Origin: Hyphomicrobiales bacterium | Lineage (GTDB): Bacteria; Pseudomonadota; Alphaproteobacteria; Rhizobiales; Beijerinckiaceae | Length of the DNA: 64,000 nucleotides | Assembly: GCA_930633495.1 (NCBI GenBank) | Contig: CAKNFJ010000002.1 | Span: 372,001 to 436,000, forward strand | Reading direction: 5' to 3' | Shown here: piece after piece, positions 16,475 through 24,651 of the stretch | Layout: the number at the start of each line of letters is the position of its first letter | Numbering within the stretch: position 1 is the first letter of the stretch | Notes under the pieces: generated by a model | What the model saw: the letters and a program-made list of their open reading frames with translations, nothing else | Told to the model about the DNA's origin: nothing | Databases searched by the model: none | Program-made: the position numbers and the translations under genes

Positions 16475-16912
16475 ATGGCCGAAGAACAGCATGACCTGAT
16501 TGCTCTGGTAGCCGATATCGTCTCGGCCTACGTGTCGAACAACAGTGTCCCTGCGGGCGAACTCCCAGCGCTGATCGCTACGACCCACGCTGCGATCACC
16601 GGTCTTGGTTCGGAGCCGGCGGCGCCCGTCGAGGAAAAGCCGACGCCGGCGATTTCGATCAAGAAGTCCATTACGCCGGAGTTCCTGATCTGCCTCGAGG
16701 ACGGCAAGAAGTTCAAGTCGCTGAAGCGCCACCTGCGCACCGCCTACGACATGTCGCCCGAGGACTATCGGGCTCGTTGGGGCCTGCCGCCTGACTATCC
16801 GATGGTTGCACCTGCATATGCTGAGGCTCGCTCGACACTGGCCAAGAAGATGGGCTTGGGACAGCAGCGGCGGAAAACCCCTGCGCGCGGCAAGACAGCC
16901 AAAGCCAGCTGA
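16475..16912 (+). CDS. MucR/Ros-family zinc-finger transcriptional regulator
   Basis: 145 aa. The N-terminal 45 residues fit the oligomerisation helices of MucR. The finger region ICLEDGKKFKSLKRHLRTAY and the following DMSPEDYRARWGLPPDYPMV are family hallmarks. In the canonical C-x2-C-x9-H-x3/4-H pattern the second cysteine is Asp76 and the last histidine is missing (Ala90/Tyr91), leaving C73 and H86. Some Mesorhizobium relatives also lack full ligands and still bind DNA. MucR proteins act as H-NS-like regulators of surface and symbiosis genes. ATG 16475 follows AGGAG; HU follows 20 bases after its stop. Confidence 0.9.
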   Translation: MAEEQHDLIALVADIVSAYVSNNSVPAGELPALIATTHAAITGLGSEPAAPVEEKPTPAISIKKSITPEFLICLEDGKKFKSLKRHLRTAYDMSPEDYRARWGLPPDYPMVAPAYAEARSTLAKKMGLGQQRRKTPARGKTAKAS

Positions 16913-16932
16913 CACCAGAGAGGACGATTTTT

Positions 16933-17205
16933 ATGACCAAGAACGAACTGATCGCCGCGATCGCCGAAGACGCCGGCAAGTCCAAGGCCGACGTGTCGGC
17001 TGTCCTGGCTTCGCTTGCGGGCGTTGTTTCGAAGACGCTGAAGTCCGGTGGCGACGTGACGCTCGGCGGCGTCGGCAAGCTTTCCTCGGCGAAGCGCGAT
17101 GCCCGTCAGGCTCGCAATCCCTCCACCGGCGCCATGATCGACGTCCCCGCAAAGACGGTCGTGAAGTTCAAGGTCGCCAAGGACCTTGCAGACGCTGTGG
17201 CGTGA
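16933..17205 (+). CDS. HU-family DNA-binding protein
   Basis: 90 aa. It starts with TKNELIAAIAEDAGKSKADV and ends with the TVVKFKVAKDLADAV segment of HU. The beta-arm region RDARQARNPSTGAMIDVPA carries the conserved RNPxTG tip that bends DNA. Co-location with a MucR-like regulator suggests a nucleoid-structuring pair transcribed together. A GC-rich hairpin follows the stop. Confidence 0.93.
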   Translation: MTKNELIAAIAEDAGKSKADVSAVLASLAGVVSKTLKSGGDVTLGGVGKLSSAKRDARQARNPSTGAMIDVPAKTVVKFKVAKDLADAVA

Positions 17206-17224
17206 GAAGATCAGCTTGATCTCG

Positions 17225-17253
17225 GGGCGGCCCGAACTGCGACGGCCGCCCTT
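17225..17253 (+). terminator. Probable terminator after HU
   Basis: Inverted repeat GGGCGGCC / GGCCGCCC with an 11-base loop 20 bases after the HU stop, followed by TTCT. The T-run is short, so termination strength is uncertain. Confidence 0.6.
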
Positions 17254-17314
17254 CTGCCCATTGCGAGTAACCCGGGTGAAGCGCTAGTCGGGCGCATCAG
17301 CAAGTTACGAAGCC

Positions 17315-17530
17315 ATGCCGTTTTCGTCATTTACAGATCCGGTGGATGTCGCTCGCGCCCAGGCGGCGCTAGACGCCGTCTGGGAGCAAGTTCGCGACTC
17401 CGTTCCCGAAAAGGATTGGGAGCAGCAGCGGACGCGACTCGCCTATATCATCGCGAGCTTCGCGCTGATCGCTGTCGATGAAGAAGATCTGATCTCTCGG
17501 GGGCTTAAGCAATTCCGACAGGCTCGGTAG
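17315..17530 (+). CDS. Small hypothetical protein
   Basis: 71 aa, mostly alpha-helical in appearance (DVARAQAALDAVWEQV, then RLAYIIASFALIAVDEED). No membrane segment long enough to span and no recognised family. Composition is protein-like and the frame stands alone between HU and the transporter locus. Medium confidence that it is expressed. Confidence 0.55.
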   Translation: MPFSSFTDPVDVARAQAALDAVWEQVRDSVPEKDWEQQRTRLAYIIASFALIAVDEEDLISRGLKQFRQAR

Positions 17531-17605
17531 AGTGGAGCGATCTGCGGGTCGCCTAAGCGCTTCCGCTCGCGGAGCGGTTTTCACCCTCAAGCTCCGAGCT
17601 GTTTT

Positions 17606-18604
17606 TCATCGCGCCGTCGCCTCAGGAAAGAGCATCTCCTTTTTCCAGTCCGCAGGCGGGTTCTTCAGCCGGCCGACCTTGCCCATGAAGTCAGTGAAAG
17701 AGCCAAGATTGAGCACGTCGGTGGTGATGCGCGTGGTCTTATCGGTAAGAATTGCGACGAGCTCTTCCTTGGAGGACCGATCCTTGGTGAGGCGCAGATA
17801 GGCTTCCGCCGCCGCACCCTTGTCATTACTCACCATTTCCGTCGCCTCCTTCAGCGCTGCGAGGAAGGCACCGTAGAGCTTCGGATTGTCGTTGCGGAAC
17901 TTCGCTGTGGTGGCAATGACGTTGAACGAGATCGGGCCGCCGAGGATGTCGTCGGAATTGAGGATCGCCCGGATATTGGGGTCCTTGAGCTGAATATTCG
18001 CGTAGGGAGGCGACGAGAAATTGGCGACGATTTCGGACTTGCCGCCGAGCATCATCGCCGTCGCGTCCGGGTGCGAAAGCGAGACGGTCAGCCCGTCGAG
18101 CTTTTCGTATTCTTTGTCACCCCATTCCTTGGCGGCGGCAATTTGAAGTGCCGTAGCCTGCCCGGAAACTTTAACTCCCGGGACAGCGATGCGCTGATCG
18201 GGCTTGAAATCGCGGATCGACTTGATCGCCGGATCGCGCACATTGAGGGTCCAGGCCATTGCATTGATCCCGGTGGCGACGCGGACATCGACATTGTTGC
18301 GTGTGCGCGACCAGATCGTGATGATGCCGGTCGGACCGAGGCTGGCGAAATCCAGGCTGCCCGAGATCAAGGCGTCGTTCATCACGTCGCTGGAGCGGAA
18401 GGTCGACCAGTCGACCGTGACGTCCGGGAGACCGGCCGCCTTTGCGTGCTTCTCAATCAGCTTCTGGTCTTCCATCAGCATTAACTGGATGTAGCCGAGC
18501 CCGTATTGCTTGGCGACGCGGAGCGTCTTGGCTTCCGCCAACGCCGCGCTTGCGGTCCCCAAGAGGGCCAGGGCCGCGGTGGCGGCCATGAGCAGTCGCT
18601 TCAT
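17606..18604 (-). CDS. ABC transporter periplasmic binding protein (NMT1/TauA-like), copy 1
   Basis: 332 aa with a classic Sec signal peptide (MKRLLMAATAALALLGTASAALA). The mature part has the NMT1/TauA-type binding fold: LRVAKQYGLGYIQLMLMEDQ, then ALISGSLDFASLGPTGIITI and a hinge near residue 135. It is a paralogue of the protein at 19805-20815, sharing the same length and motif order (QYGL, SGxLDFxSxG, AAAKExGxKEYxKLD). The pair probably delivers related substrates to the permease and ATPase upstream. Substrate cannot be read from sequence. Confidence 0.9.
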   Translation of the reverse strand: MKRLLMAATAALALLGTASAALAEAKTLRVAKQYGLGYIQLMLMEDQKLIEKHAKAAGLPDVTVDWSTFRSSDVMNDALISGSLDFASLGPTGIITIWSRTRNNVDVRVATGINAMAWTLNVRDPAIKSIRDFKPDQRIAVPGVKVSGQATALQIAAAKEWGDKEYEKLDGLTVSLSHPDATAMMLGGKSEIVANFSSPPYANIQLKDPNIRAILNSDDILGGPISFNVIATTAKFRNDNPKLYGAFLAALKEATEMVSNDKGAAAEAYLRLTKDRSSKEELVAILTDKTTRITTDVLNLGSFTDFMGKVGRLKNPPADWKKEMLFPEATAR

Positions 18605-18703
18605 CTTTGTCTCCTGTTCTTGGCCCCGGCTGTACCGTGCCGGCGGCGCGCTTCATCCCATGCGATGCGAGGCGTTCTTCGCCTTCTGTCTTTGGTGGCG
18701 ACC

Positions 18704-19003
18704 TCACGGCTCGGCCAGGAGGTCGAGCACCGTGACCTCCTTCTCTGCGACCATGGATTTGGTCGAGACGTCGAAATGCTTGAAATGCGGGCTGGCGCAG
18801 TGCGCGTCGAAGGCTGCCCGGTCGGAATAGATTTCGTAGAGTAGGACCATGTCCTTTGCGCCATCCGGCTGCAGAACGTCGAAACGCTCACAGCCGGGCT
18901 CGTCGCGGCGCGAAGCTTCAGCGTTTTCGATCATCAGCGGGAGGAAAGCGGACATCCGGCCATCGGTGATGCGGAAACGGACGAGAATCGTGAACTTGGC
19001 CAT
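18704..19003 (-). CDS. ABM-domain protein (antibiotic-biosynthesis-monooxygenase fold)
   Basis: 99 aa ferredoxin-like ABM domain: FTILVRFRITDGRMSAFLPL, EPGCERFDVLQP, and VLLYEIYSDRAAFDAHCASP, which are characteristic of YgiN-type putative quinol monooxygenases. These form dimers and may oxidise or bind small aromatic or quinone compounds. It lies between a binding protein and a GntR regulator, all on the minus strand, suggesting it belongs to the same catabolic locus. Confidence 0.85.
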   Translation of the reverse strand: MAKFTILVRFRITDGRMSAFLPLMIENAEASRRDEPGCERFDVLQPDGAKDMVLLYEIYSDRAAFDAHCASPHFKHFDVSTKSMVAEKEVTVLDLLAEP

Positions 19004-19032
19004 GCATGTCCTTGTTGCGTGAGGCGTGACGC

Positions 19033-19761
19033 TCAGACGTCGGACGCCTTCCAGTAAAAGTCGCCGACCTCGGCGAGATGAGCGCGCATCGCGTCCTCCG
19101 CGGCTTGCGGGTCACGGGCGGCGACGGCGCGGTAGATGCGCTCATGCGCTGCGCAGGCGGCCTGCGCAGCGCCGCGCGCCTTGAGCGAGGTAGTGCGCTG
19201 TTCGGTCAGCCATTCGGTGAGGCCTGTATGCAGCGCGGTGAAAATCGGGTTCCGGGTGATCTCAGCCAGCACGAAATGGAAGGCCACATCGGTACGTTCG
19301 AAGCCGCGCGGTTGCTCCAGGGCCGCCTTGTTCGCGGCCAGGGCATCCGCCAGCCGCACGATATCCTCTGGCGTCGCGGTCTCCGCGGCGAGGCGGGCCA
19401 CGCCGACCTCGAACATCGTGCGAGCTTGCTGGAAATGATGAGCGCCGTCAGGGCGTGCCAAAAGATAGCGCGCGACACCTGAGAGTTCTTCGACCATTGT
19501 GCCGGCGCTGGGTTGGGAGACACGAGCTCGCTCGCCACTGCTGATTGCGATCAGACCCATGCGCTGCAGCGCGAACAGCGCTTCTCGGATGGCTGTGCGG
19601 CCGACGCCATAGGCCTCCATGAGTTCGCGCTCGGCCGGCAGCTGATCGCCTGGCGCGTAATGTCCGTCGGCGATCGCGGCTTCCAGTCGCTCGACGATTT
19701 CCTCGTAGAGCTTGCGGCGCCGGATCGGCCGCTGGTGGGGAATGATTGCGCCGGAAACCAT
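19033..19761 (-). CDS. GntR-family transcriptional regulator (FadR/FCD type)
   Basis: 242 aa. The N-terminal winged helix (about 12-80) reads LYEEIVERLEAAIADGHYAP and AERELMEAYGVGRTAIREAL. The C-terminal FCD effector domain spans about 95-235, with helical metal/ligand residues such as DVAFHFVLAEITRN and AHERIYRAV. FCD regulators are usually repressors released by a carboxylate ligand. It sits inside the transporter locus and probably controls it. Start ATG 19761. Confidence 0.92.
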   Translation of the reverse strand: MVSGAIIPHQRPIRRRKLYEEIVERLEAAIADGHYAPGDQLPAERELMEAYGVGRTAIREALFALQRMGLIAISSGERARVSQPSAGTMVEELSGVARYLLARPDGAHHFQQARTMFEVGVARLAAETATPEDIVRLADALAANKAALEQPRGFERTDVAFHFVLAEITRNPIFTALHTGLTEWLTEQRTTSLKARGAAQAACAAHERIYRAVAARDPQAAEDAMRAHLAEVGDFYWKASDV

Positions 19762-19804
19762 GTTGCTTTCCTTGACGGGAGTGGTCGGCCGTACTTGCCC
19801 GACT

Positions 19805-20815
19805 TCAGCTTCCGGGCAAGGCGTGGACGTTATCGAAGAACAGCTCTTTCCAATCCTTCGGAGCCTTCTTCAAGCGGCCGGTTTCAGCCATGAAGCTCGC
19901 CATCTTCAAGGTCTGATGAGGCGTGACCGTCATCTCGACCTCGGGGGCGGCGATCATCGCGTAGATCTCTTCCACGCCCTCCTTGGTGCCAGTCATGCGC
20001 TGGTAAGTGGCCGCGGCGGCGCGCTTGTCCTTGTTGATCTGCTCGACCGCCTCCTGGAGACCCAGGACGAAAGCCTGGTAGGCCTTCGGATTGCCCTCGC
20101 GAAAGCGCTTGGTCGTATAGACGGCGGTATTCGTGGCTGGGCCGCCCAGCACATCGTAGCTGCTCAGCACCTTATGAACGCGCTGGTCACGCTTCTGCTG
20201 GTGTTGGAAGGGTAAAGCGGAGAAATGCGCCGAGATCACACCGGAGCCCGAGAGCAGAGTCGAGGTTGCCTCCGGGTGGGGCAGGGAGACGGTGAGCGGA
20301 TCCAGCTTGGCGTACTCTTTCGCGCCGAACTCCTTGGCCGCCGCCATTTGCAGCAGCAGCGCCTGGTTGGAGACTTTCACCGTGGTCACGGCGATCCGGT
20401 CCTGATCGGTGAAATCCCTGATGGATTTGACCTTTGGATTGGTGGTCAGCAGCTCCATCGGCATGTTGACGATGGCACCGGCTCCCCTCACCTCCATCGC
20501 CGTACCCTGGGTACGCGACCATAGTGTCAGGAGGGACGGTACACCGCCGCTACCGAAGTCGAGCCCACCCGAAACCAGCCCTTCCGTGATTGCGCCGGGG
20601 TTGCCGAGCTTCACCCAGGTCACTTTTAGATTCGGCAGCCCGAGCGCCTGGGCGTGCTTCTCGACGAGCTTCCCATCTTCCATGATCATCAGCGGCAGGC
20701 TGCTGAGTCCGTATTGCTGAGCCGCCTTGATTTCGTCGACCTCCGCGCGCACCGGCCCGCTCGTGAGCGAAACCAGCGCGGCCATGGCCGCAAAGCCGAG
20801 AATCCGTTTCACCAT
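19805..20815 (-). CDS. ABC transporter periplasmic binding protein (NMT1/TauA-like), copy 2
   Basis: 336 aa with a signal peptide (MVKRILGFAAMAALVSLTSG, cleavage near ARA at about 24). The binding fold parallels copy 1: AAQQYGLSSLPLMIMEDGKLVEK, SGGLDFGSGGVPSLLTLW and AKEFGAKEYAKLDPLTVSLPHP. It lies 42 bases downstream of the permease gene, so it is the binding protein most likely to be co-transcribed with the permease and ATPase. Copy 1 lies further downstream past the regulator. Confidence 0.9.
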   Translation of the reverse strand: MVKRILGFAAMAALVSLTSGPVRAEVDEIKAAQQYGLSSLPLMIMEDGKLVEKHAQALGLPNLKVTWVKLGNPGAITEGLVSGGLDFGSGGVPSLLTLWSRTQGTAMEVRGAGAIVNMPMELLTTNPKVKSIRDFTDQDRIAVTTVKVSNQALLLQMAAAKEFGAKEYAKLDPLTVSLPHPEATSTLLSGSGVISAHFSALPFQHQQKRDQRVHKVLSSYDVLGGPATNTAVYTTKRFREGNPKAYQAFVLGLQEAVEQINKDKRAAAATYQRMTGTKEGVEEIYAMIAAPEVEMTVTPHQTLKMASFMAETGRLKKAPKDWKELFFDNVHALPGS

Positions 20816-20857
20816 TCCTCTCCCTATTTCTCTGCGTCGCCCGCTGATCGGGCTTGA

Positions 20858-21754
20858 TCAGTGCTGCATGCCCCAGCGCTGAACGGTGCGCTTCTCAATG
20901 GCGCGGAAGATCACCGACTCCACGAACAAGCCGATCAGGATGACGGCCAGCAGACCCGAGAAAACTCGCGCGGTATCGAGTTCGGAGCGCGCCTCGAAGA
21001 TGTACCAACCAAGGCCGCCCGAGCGGGACGACACGCCAAAGACGAGCTCTGCGGCGATCAGGGTACGCCAGGCGAAGGCCCAGCCGATCTTGAGACCGGC
21101 AAGGATCGCCGGAAAACCGGCGGGGATCAGGATGTAGAGCACGTAGCGCAGGCCTTTGAGGCCATAGTTGCGCCCGCTCATGCGCAGCACCTCCGGGACG
21201 GCGCGGAAGCCGGTCAGCGTGTTCAGCGAGACTGCCCACAGCACGGAGTGCACGATCACGAAGATGAGCGAGCCGATACCCAGACCGAACCAGATCAGCG
21301 CCAGCGGCAGGAGCGCGATCGCAGGCAGCGGGTTGAACATCGCGGTGAGCGTGTTCAGTACGTCAGTGCCGAAGCGCGTCGAGACGGCGACGGTGGTGAG
21401 TACGGCCGCCAGGATGAGCCCCGTGCCGTAGCCGTAGATCAGCGAACGCATCGAGGTCGAGACGCGGTCGATCAGGACGCCACTGGAGAGATCACCGATG
21501 AAGGTGGTGACGGTCTCGCCGAACGAGGGGAACAGCAGCGGATTGCCGAGCCAGCGCGCGTAGAGCTCCCAGACCACGGCCAGCGCGATCAGGATCCCGA
21601 CTTTGCGCACGCCGTCATTGTTAAGGATGCGCTCCGTGGCAGAGAGCGGTCGCGCAACCTCGCCGATGCCGCTAGCGTCAGCGGGCTCGATCTCGAATTC
21701 GGGGCGGTGTGCAAGCGGCGCGCTTTCATTGCGTCCCAAGGCGGCCATGCTCAT
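20858..21754 (-). CDS. ABC transporter permease (SsuC/TauC-like)
   Basis: 298 aa integral membrane protein of the binding-protein-dependent transport family. Hydrophobic helices begin about residue 48 (VGILIALAVVWELYARWL) with further ones across 110-280. The EAA-type cytoplasmic loop that contacts the ATPase is about 190-215 (SGRNYGLKGLRYVLYILIPA). The start overlaps the ATPase stop by four bases (ATGA). Confidence 0.92.
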   Translation of the reverse strand: MSMAALGRNESAPLAHRPEFEIEPADASGIGEVARPLSATERILNNDGVRKVGILIALAVVWELYARWLGNPLLFPSFGETVTTFIGDLSSGVLIDRVSTSMRSLIYGYGTGLILAAVLTTVAVSTRFGTDVLNTLTAMFNPLPAIALLPLALIWFGLGIGSLIFVIVHSVLWAVSLNTLTGFRAVPEVLRMSGRNYGLKGLRYVLYILIPAGFPAILAGLKIGWAFAWRTLIAAELVFGVSSRSGGLGWYIFEARSELDTARVFSGLLAVILIGLFVESVIFRAIEKRTVQRWGMQH

Positions 21755-22641
21755 GAGTGGGTCTCCTCGTCCTGCTGAACGGGCCGGCCGAGTTCGTGCT
21801 CGAACAAGAGACCGTGGATCTTCTCGGAGAGCGCGCCGAAGGCGGGCGTTCCCATCGCGCCGAATCCCAGTTGCGAGGCGTCGAGCTCGGCTCGCACACG
21901 GCCAGGATGCGGTGACAGTACGAGAATGCGGGAGCCGACGACGATCGCCTCCTCGATCGAGTGCGTCACGAACATCAGCGTGAAGCGCACCTGCTCCCAG
22001 AGTTGCAGCAGCTCCTCCTGCATCTTCCGGCGGGTCAGAGCGTCGAGTGCGGCGAAGGGCTCGTCCATGAGCAGGATGTCCGGCTCCATCGCCATCGCGC
22101 GGGCGATCGCAACGCGCATCTTCATGCCCCCCGAGAGCATATGCGGATAGACATCGCGGAACTTGGTGAGCTTGACCTTGTCGATAACCGACAAGGCACG
22201 CTCCATCGCGTCCTTGCTCTTGAATCGACCCGAGACGCGCATCGGAAAGAGCACGTTCTCAAGCACCGTCTTCCACGGCATGAGCTGCTCAAATTCCTGG
22301 AAAACCATCATGCGGTCTGGGCCCGGCCCGACGACCTCGCGGCCACGCAAGCGGATGTGACCTTCCTCCGGCGTCATGAAACCGCCGACTGCCTTAAGCA
22401 TCGTCGATTTGCCGCAGCCGGATGGGCCGAGGATGACGTAGCGATCCTGCTCATGGACAGCGCAATCGATCCGATAGGTCGCCGTCACGAGATGCTGCGG
22501 CGTCTTGTACTGGAGCGTTAGTCCCTCGACCTCTAGCAGCTTGGGCATCACGACGCCCGCTGGGGCGACTGACGCTCCGCCGACTGAGTCGGGAGCACGG
22601 GCGTGAAGCGGTCGTGGGTGTGCGATGGCTGACAATGTCAC
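21751..22641 (-). CDS. ABC transporter ATPase (SsuB/TauB-like)
   Basis: 296 aa. Walker A GPSGCGKST (about 73-81), Q-loop VFQEFEQLMPW, Walker B ILLMDEPFAALDALTR and the H-loop VTHSIEEA are intact. The signature motif is LSGGMKMRVAIARA, with Met replacing the usual Gln, a variant seen in this subfamily. GTG 22641 is preferred because a GGGAGAAGG site precedes it; a shorter start at ATG 22548 is possible. It is the first gene of the minus-strand transport operon. Confidence 0.92.
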   Translation of the reverse strand: MTLSAIAHPRPLHARAPDSVGGASVAPAGVVMPKLLEVEGLTLQYKTPQHLVTATYRIDCAVHEQDRYVILGPSGCGKSTMLKAVGGFMTPEEGHIRLRGREVVGPGPDRMMVFQEFEQLMPWKTVLENVLFPMRVSGRFKSKDAMERALSVIDKVKLTKFRDVYPHMLSGGMKMRVAIARAMAMEPDILLMDEPFAALDALTRRKMQEELLQLWEQVRFTLMFVTHSIEEAIVVGSRILVLSPHPGRVRAELDASQLGFGAMGTPAFGALSEKIHGLLFEHELGRPVQQDEETHS

Positions 22642-22705
22642 GCCCTTCTCCCTGAATTGTTCCTCGGTTGCCGCATGCTCGCGAGGCGGCTGCGGCTCAT
22701 TTGTT

Positions 22706-22721
22706 GGTCTACGTGTAGACC
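22706..22721. promoter_or_regulatory. Perfect palindrome in the divergent control region
   Basis: GGTCTAC-GT-GTAGACC, a perfect inverted repeat with seven-base arms, lies between the divergent ATPase operon (start 22641) and the dehydrogenase gene (start 22796). Position and symmetry fit an operator, and either GntR-FCD protein of this locus is a candidate binder. A second weaker dyad (TGTCATACCA) follows at about 22722. Confidence 0.6.
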
Positions 22722-22795
22722 TGTCATACCAGATGTGTCAAACCCCGGGGCAAGGCATCCGGCTGGAGATGCCGTCGATGCGGGATAGGGACACC

Positions 22796-23863
22796 ATGGA
22801 TAGCGAGAAGACCGTGACCGTGACCGAGGCGGCACTGAAGGACTTTTGTCGGGCGATGTTTACCCAGGTCGGCGTTCCCGAGAATGAGGCCGTCCTGATC
22901 GTCGATAACCTCGTCGAGGCCGATCTGCGCAATGTCGCCTCGCACGGCGTCGTCCGCCTACCGATCTATGTTCAGCGCATTGAGGATGGTGGTTCGAACC
23001 CGGCACCACAGCCGAAGATCATTCGCCAGACGCGGACCACCGCTGTGCTCGACGGCGACAACGGCATGGGCCAGATCGTCGGGATCCGAGCCATGGAAAT
23101 CGCGATCGAAAAGGCGAGCGATGGAGACTGTGCCTTCGTGGCCGTGCGCAACAGCAACCATTATGGAGCCGCGTCGCACTATGCCGAGATGGCAGCGAAA
23201 GCCGACATGATCGGGCTGAGCTTCACCATCGGCGGCATCAACCACATGACGCCCTGGGGCGGCGCCGAGGCCATCCTCGGTAACAATCCCTTCGCCTTTG
23301 CCTTCCCCACTCGGGACGGTTTCCCGGTCGTGCTCGACATGGCCTGCAGCGTCGCAGCGCGAGGAAAGATCATCGTGGCGGCCAAGGACGGCACACCGAT
23401 CCCGGCCGATTGGGCAAGTGGACCGAACGGAGCGCCGACCACCGATCCCGTCGAGGCGCTGAAGGGCTTCGTGCTGCCGGTTGGCGGGCCGAAGGGTTAT
23501 GCACTGACGCTTGGCATCGGCCTGCTCAGCACAATGCTTTCGGGGGCCTATTTCGGCTCCGAGGTGACGCACATGTACGAGCAGACCACGACGCCGCAGA
23601 ATGTGGGGCATCTCTTCGGCGTGCTACCAGTCGCAGCCTTCGAGGACCTTGACCACTACTACGCCCGCATGTCGAAGGCGCTGAAGGATATTCAGGGGAC
23701 GAAGAGGGCTCCCGGCATCGAGCGCATCTACTTGCCGGGCGAGCGGGAGTATCTCGCTTTGGTCGAACGCCGGCGAAATGGCATCCCGCTCAATGCCGCC
23801 GTGTTCGATGAGCTCAACGAGGTCGGCGCCAAATTCGGCCTGTCCTTGGCTAAGGCAGCCTGA
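22796..23863 (+). CDS. Ldh2/malate-dehydrogenase-family NAD(P)-dependent oxidoreductase
   Basis: 355 aa of the Ldh2/YlbC family, whose members oxidise malate, lactate, ureidoglycolate or sulfolactate. Diagnostic segments include LVEADLRNVASHGVVRLP, the cofactor and substrate region AVRNSNHYGAASHYAE, then GGINHMTPWGGAEAILGNNP and LPVGGPKGYALTLGIGLL. The exact 2-hydroxyacid substrate cannot be told. ATG 22796 follows a GGATAGGGA site; ATG 22769 is an alternative. It is divergent from the transporter operon and faces the second GntR regulator. Confidence 0.9.
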   Translation: MDSEKTVTVTEAALKDFCRAMFTQVGVPENEAVLIVDNLVEADLRNVASHGVVRLPIYVQRIEDGGSNPAPQPKIIRQTRTTAVLDGDNGMGQIVGIRAMEIAIEKASDGDCAFVAVRNSNHYGAASHYAEMAAKADMIGLSFTIGGINHMTPWGGAEAILGNNPFAFAFPTRDGFPVVLDMACSVAARGKIIVAAKDGTPIPADWASGPNGAPTTDPVEALKGFVLPVGGPKGYALTLGIGLLSTMLSGAYFGSEVTHMYEQTTTPQNVGHLFGVLPVAAFEDLDHYYARMSKALKDIQGTKRAPGIERIYLPGEREYLALVERRRNGIPLNAAVFDELNEVGAKFGLSLAKAA

Positions 23864-23929
23864 GCGATCCATCGGATTTCGTAAGGGGACTTGCCAAGCC
23901 TGCTCCATGCTCCTACTAACGCATCGGTT

Positions 23930-23941
23930 AACGTATACGTT
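23930..23941. promoter_or_regulatory. Palindrome in front of the second GntR gene
   Basis: AACGTATACGTT is a perfect 12-base palindrome five bases before the regulator's start codon at 23947, inside a short AT-rich gap. GTATAC-centred palindromes are usual operators for VanR/FCD-type GntR proteins, so autoregulation is likely. Inference from position and symmetry. Confidence 0.6.
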
Positions 23942-23946
23942 GTTGG

Positions 23947-24651
23947 ATGCGCATGGATTTGAACCAGCCCCATACCGCTGCGACCGGCCGGGCTCCGCGC
24001 TCGACCGACACGGTCTATGCCCGGCTGAAGCAGCAGATCCTCGACAACCGCTATCCTCCTGGCGCTCAGATCCTCGAAGGCGAGATCGCGGCCGAACTCA
24101 ATGCCTCGCGCACGCCGGTCCGCGAGGCGTTCGTGCGACTGCAGCAGGAAGGACTGCTCGAAATCGTGCCGCGTCATGGCGTACGTATCTCGGCGCTCTC
24201 GCCCAACGACATGCGCGAGATCTATGAGGTGCTCATGTCGCTGGAGCCGACGGCGGTCGAGCTGCTCGCGGCCCGGCAGCCGGATCGGGCGGAGCTCGAA
24301 AGCCTGATCGCCTCATGCGACGCCATGGAGGCGGCGCTCGCGGGCGAGCCAGATCTGCAGGCCTGGGCGGAAGCCGACGAGGCGTTCCATCTCAATCTCG
24401 CCCGGCTCTGCGGCAACAGGCGGCTGGCGGCGATGATCATGCAGGTCTGGGATCAGGCGCATCGCGCCCGGATGTTCACGCTCTCACTGCGCCCATTGCC
24501 GGTGGAATCCACGTCCGAGCACCGCGCCGTGCTCGAAGCCATTCTCACGAGTGACGTTGATCGCGCCCGCGAAATCTACCACGCCCACCGCAAGCGCGGC
24601 GGCCGTGAGCTCACCACCATCATCGAACGACACGGAATCCAGAGGCTATGA
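23947..24651 (+). CDS. GntR-family transcriptional regulator (FCD type)
   Basis: 234 aa. Winged helix at about 20-90: VYARLKQQILDNRYPPGAQI, NASRTPVREAFVRLQQEGLL and VPRHGVRISAL. FCD domain about 100-225 with the expected metal or ligand residues in DEAFHLNLARLCGN and EHRAVLEAI. It is coupled to the next gene by an ATGA overlap, which suggests it controls the dehydrogenase pair around it. Start choice between 23947 (ATG) and ATG 23953 is open. Confidence 0.92.
   Translation: MRMDLNQPHTAATGRAPRSTDTVYARLKQQILDNRYPPGAQILEGEIAAELNASRTPVREAFVRLQQEGLLEIVPRHGVRISALSPNDMREIYEVLMSLEPTAVELLAARQPDRAELESLIASCDAMEAALAGEPDLQAWAEADEAFHLNLARLCGNRRLAAMIMQVWDQAHRARMFTLSLRPLPVESTSEHRAVLEAILTSDVDRAREIYHAHRKRGGRELTTIIERHGIQRL

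Noticed and set aside
20861..21778. 305-codon plus-strand frame opposite the ABC permease gene
   Set aside because: Mirror frame of a clear permease; its sequence is extremely charged and repetitive, typical of antisense in high-GC DNA.
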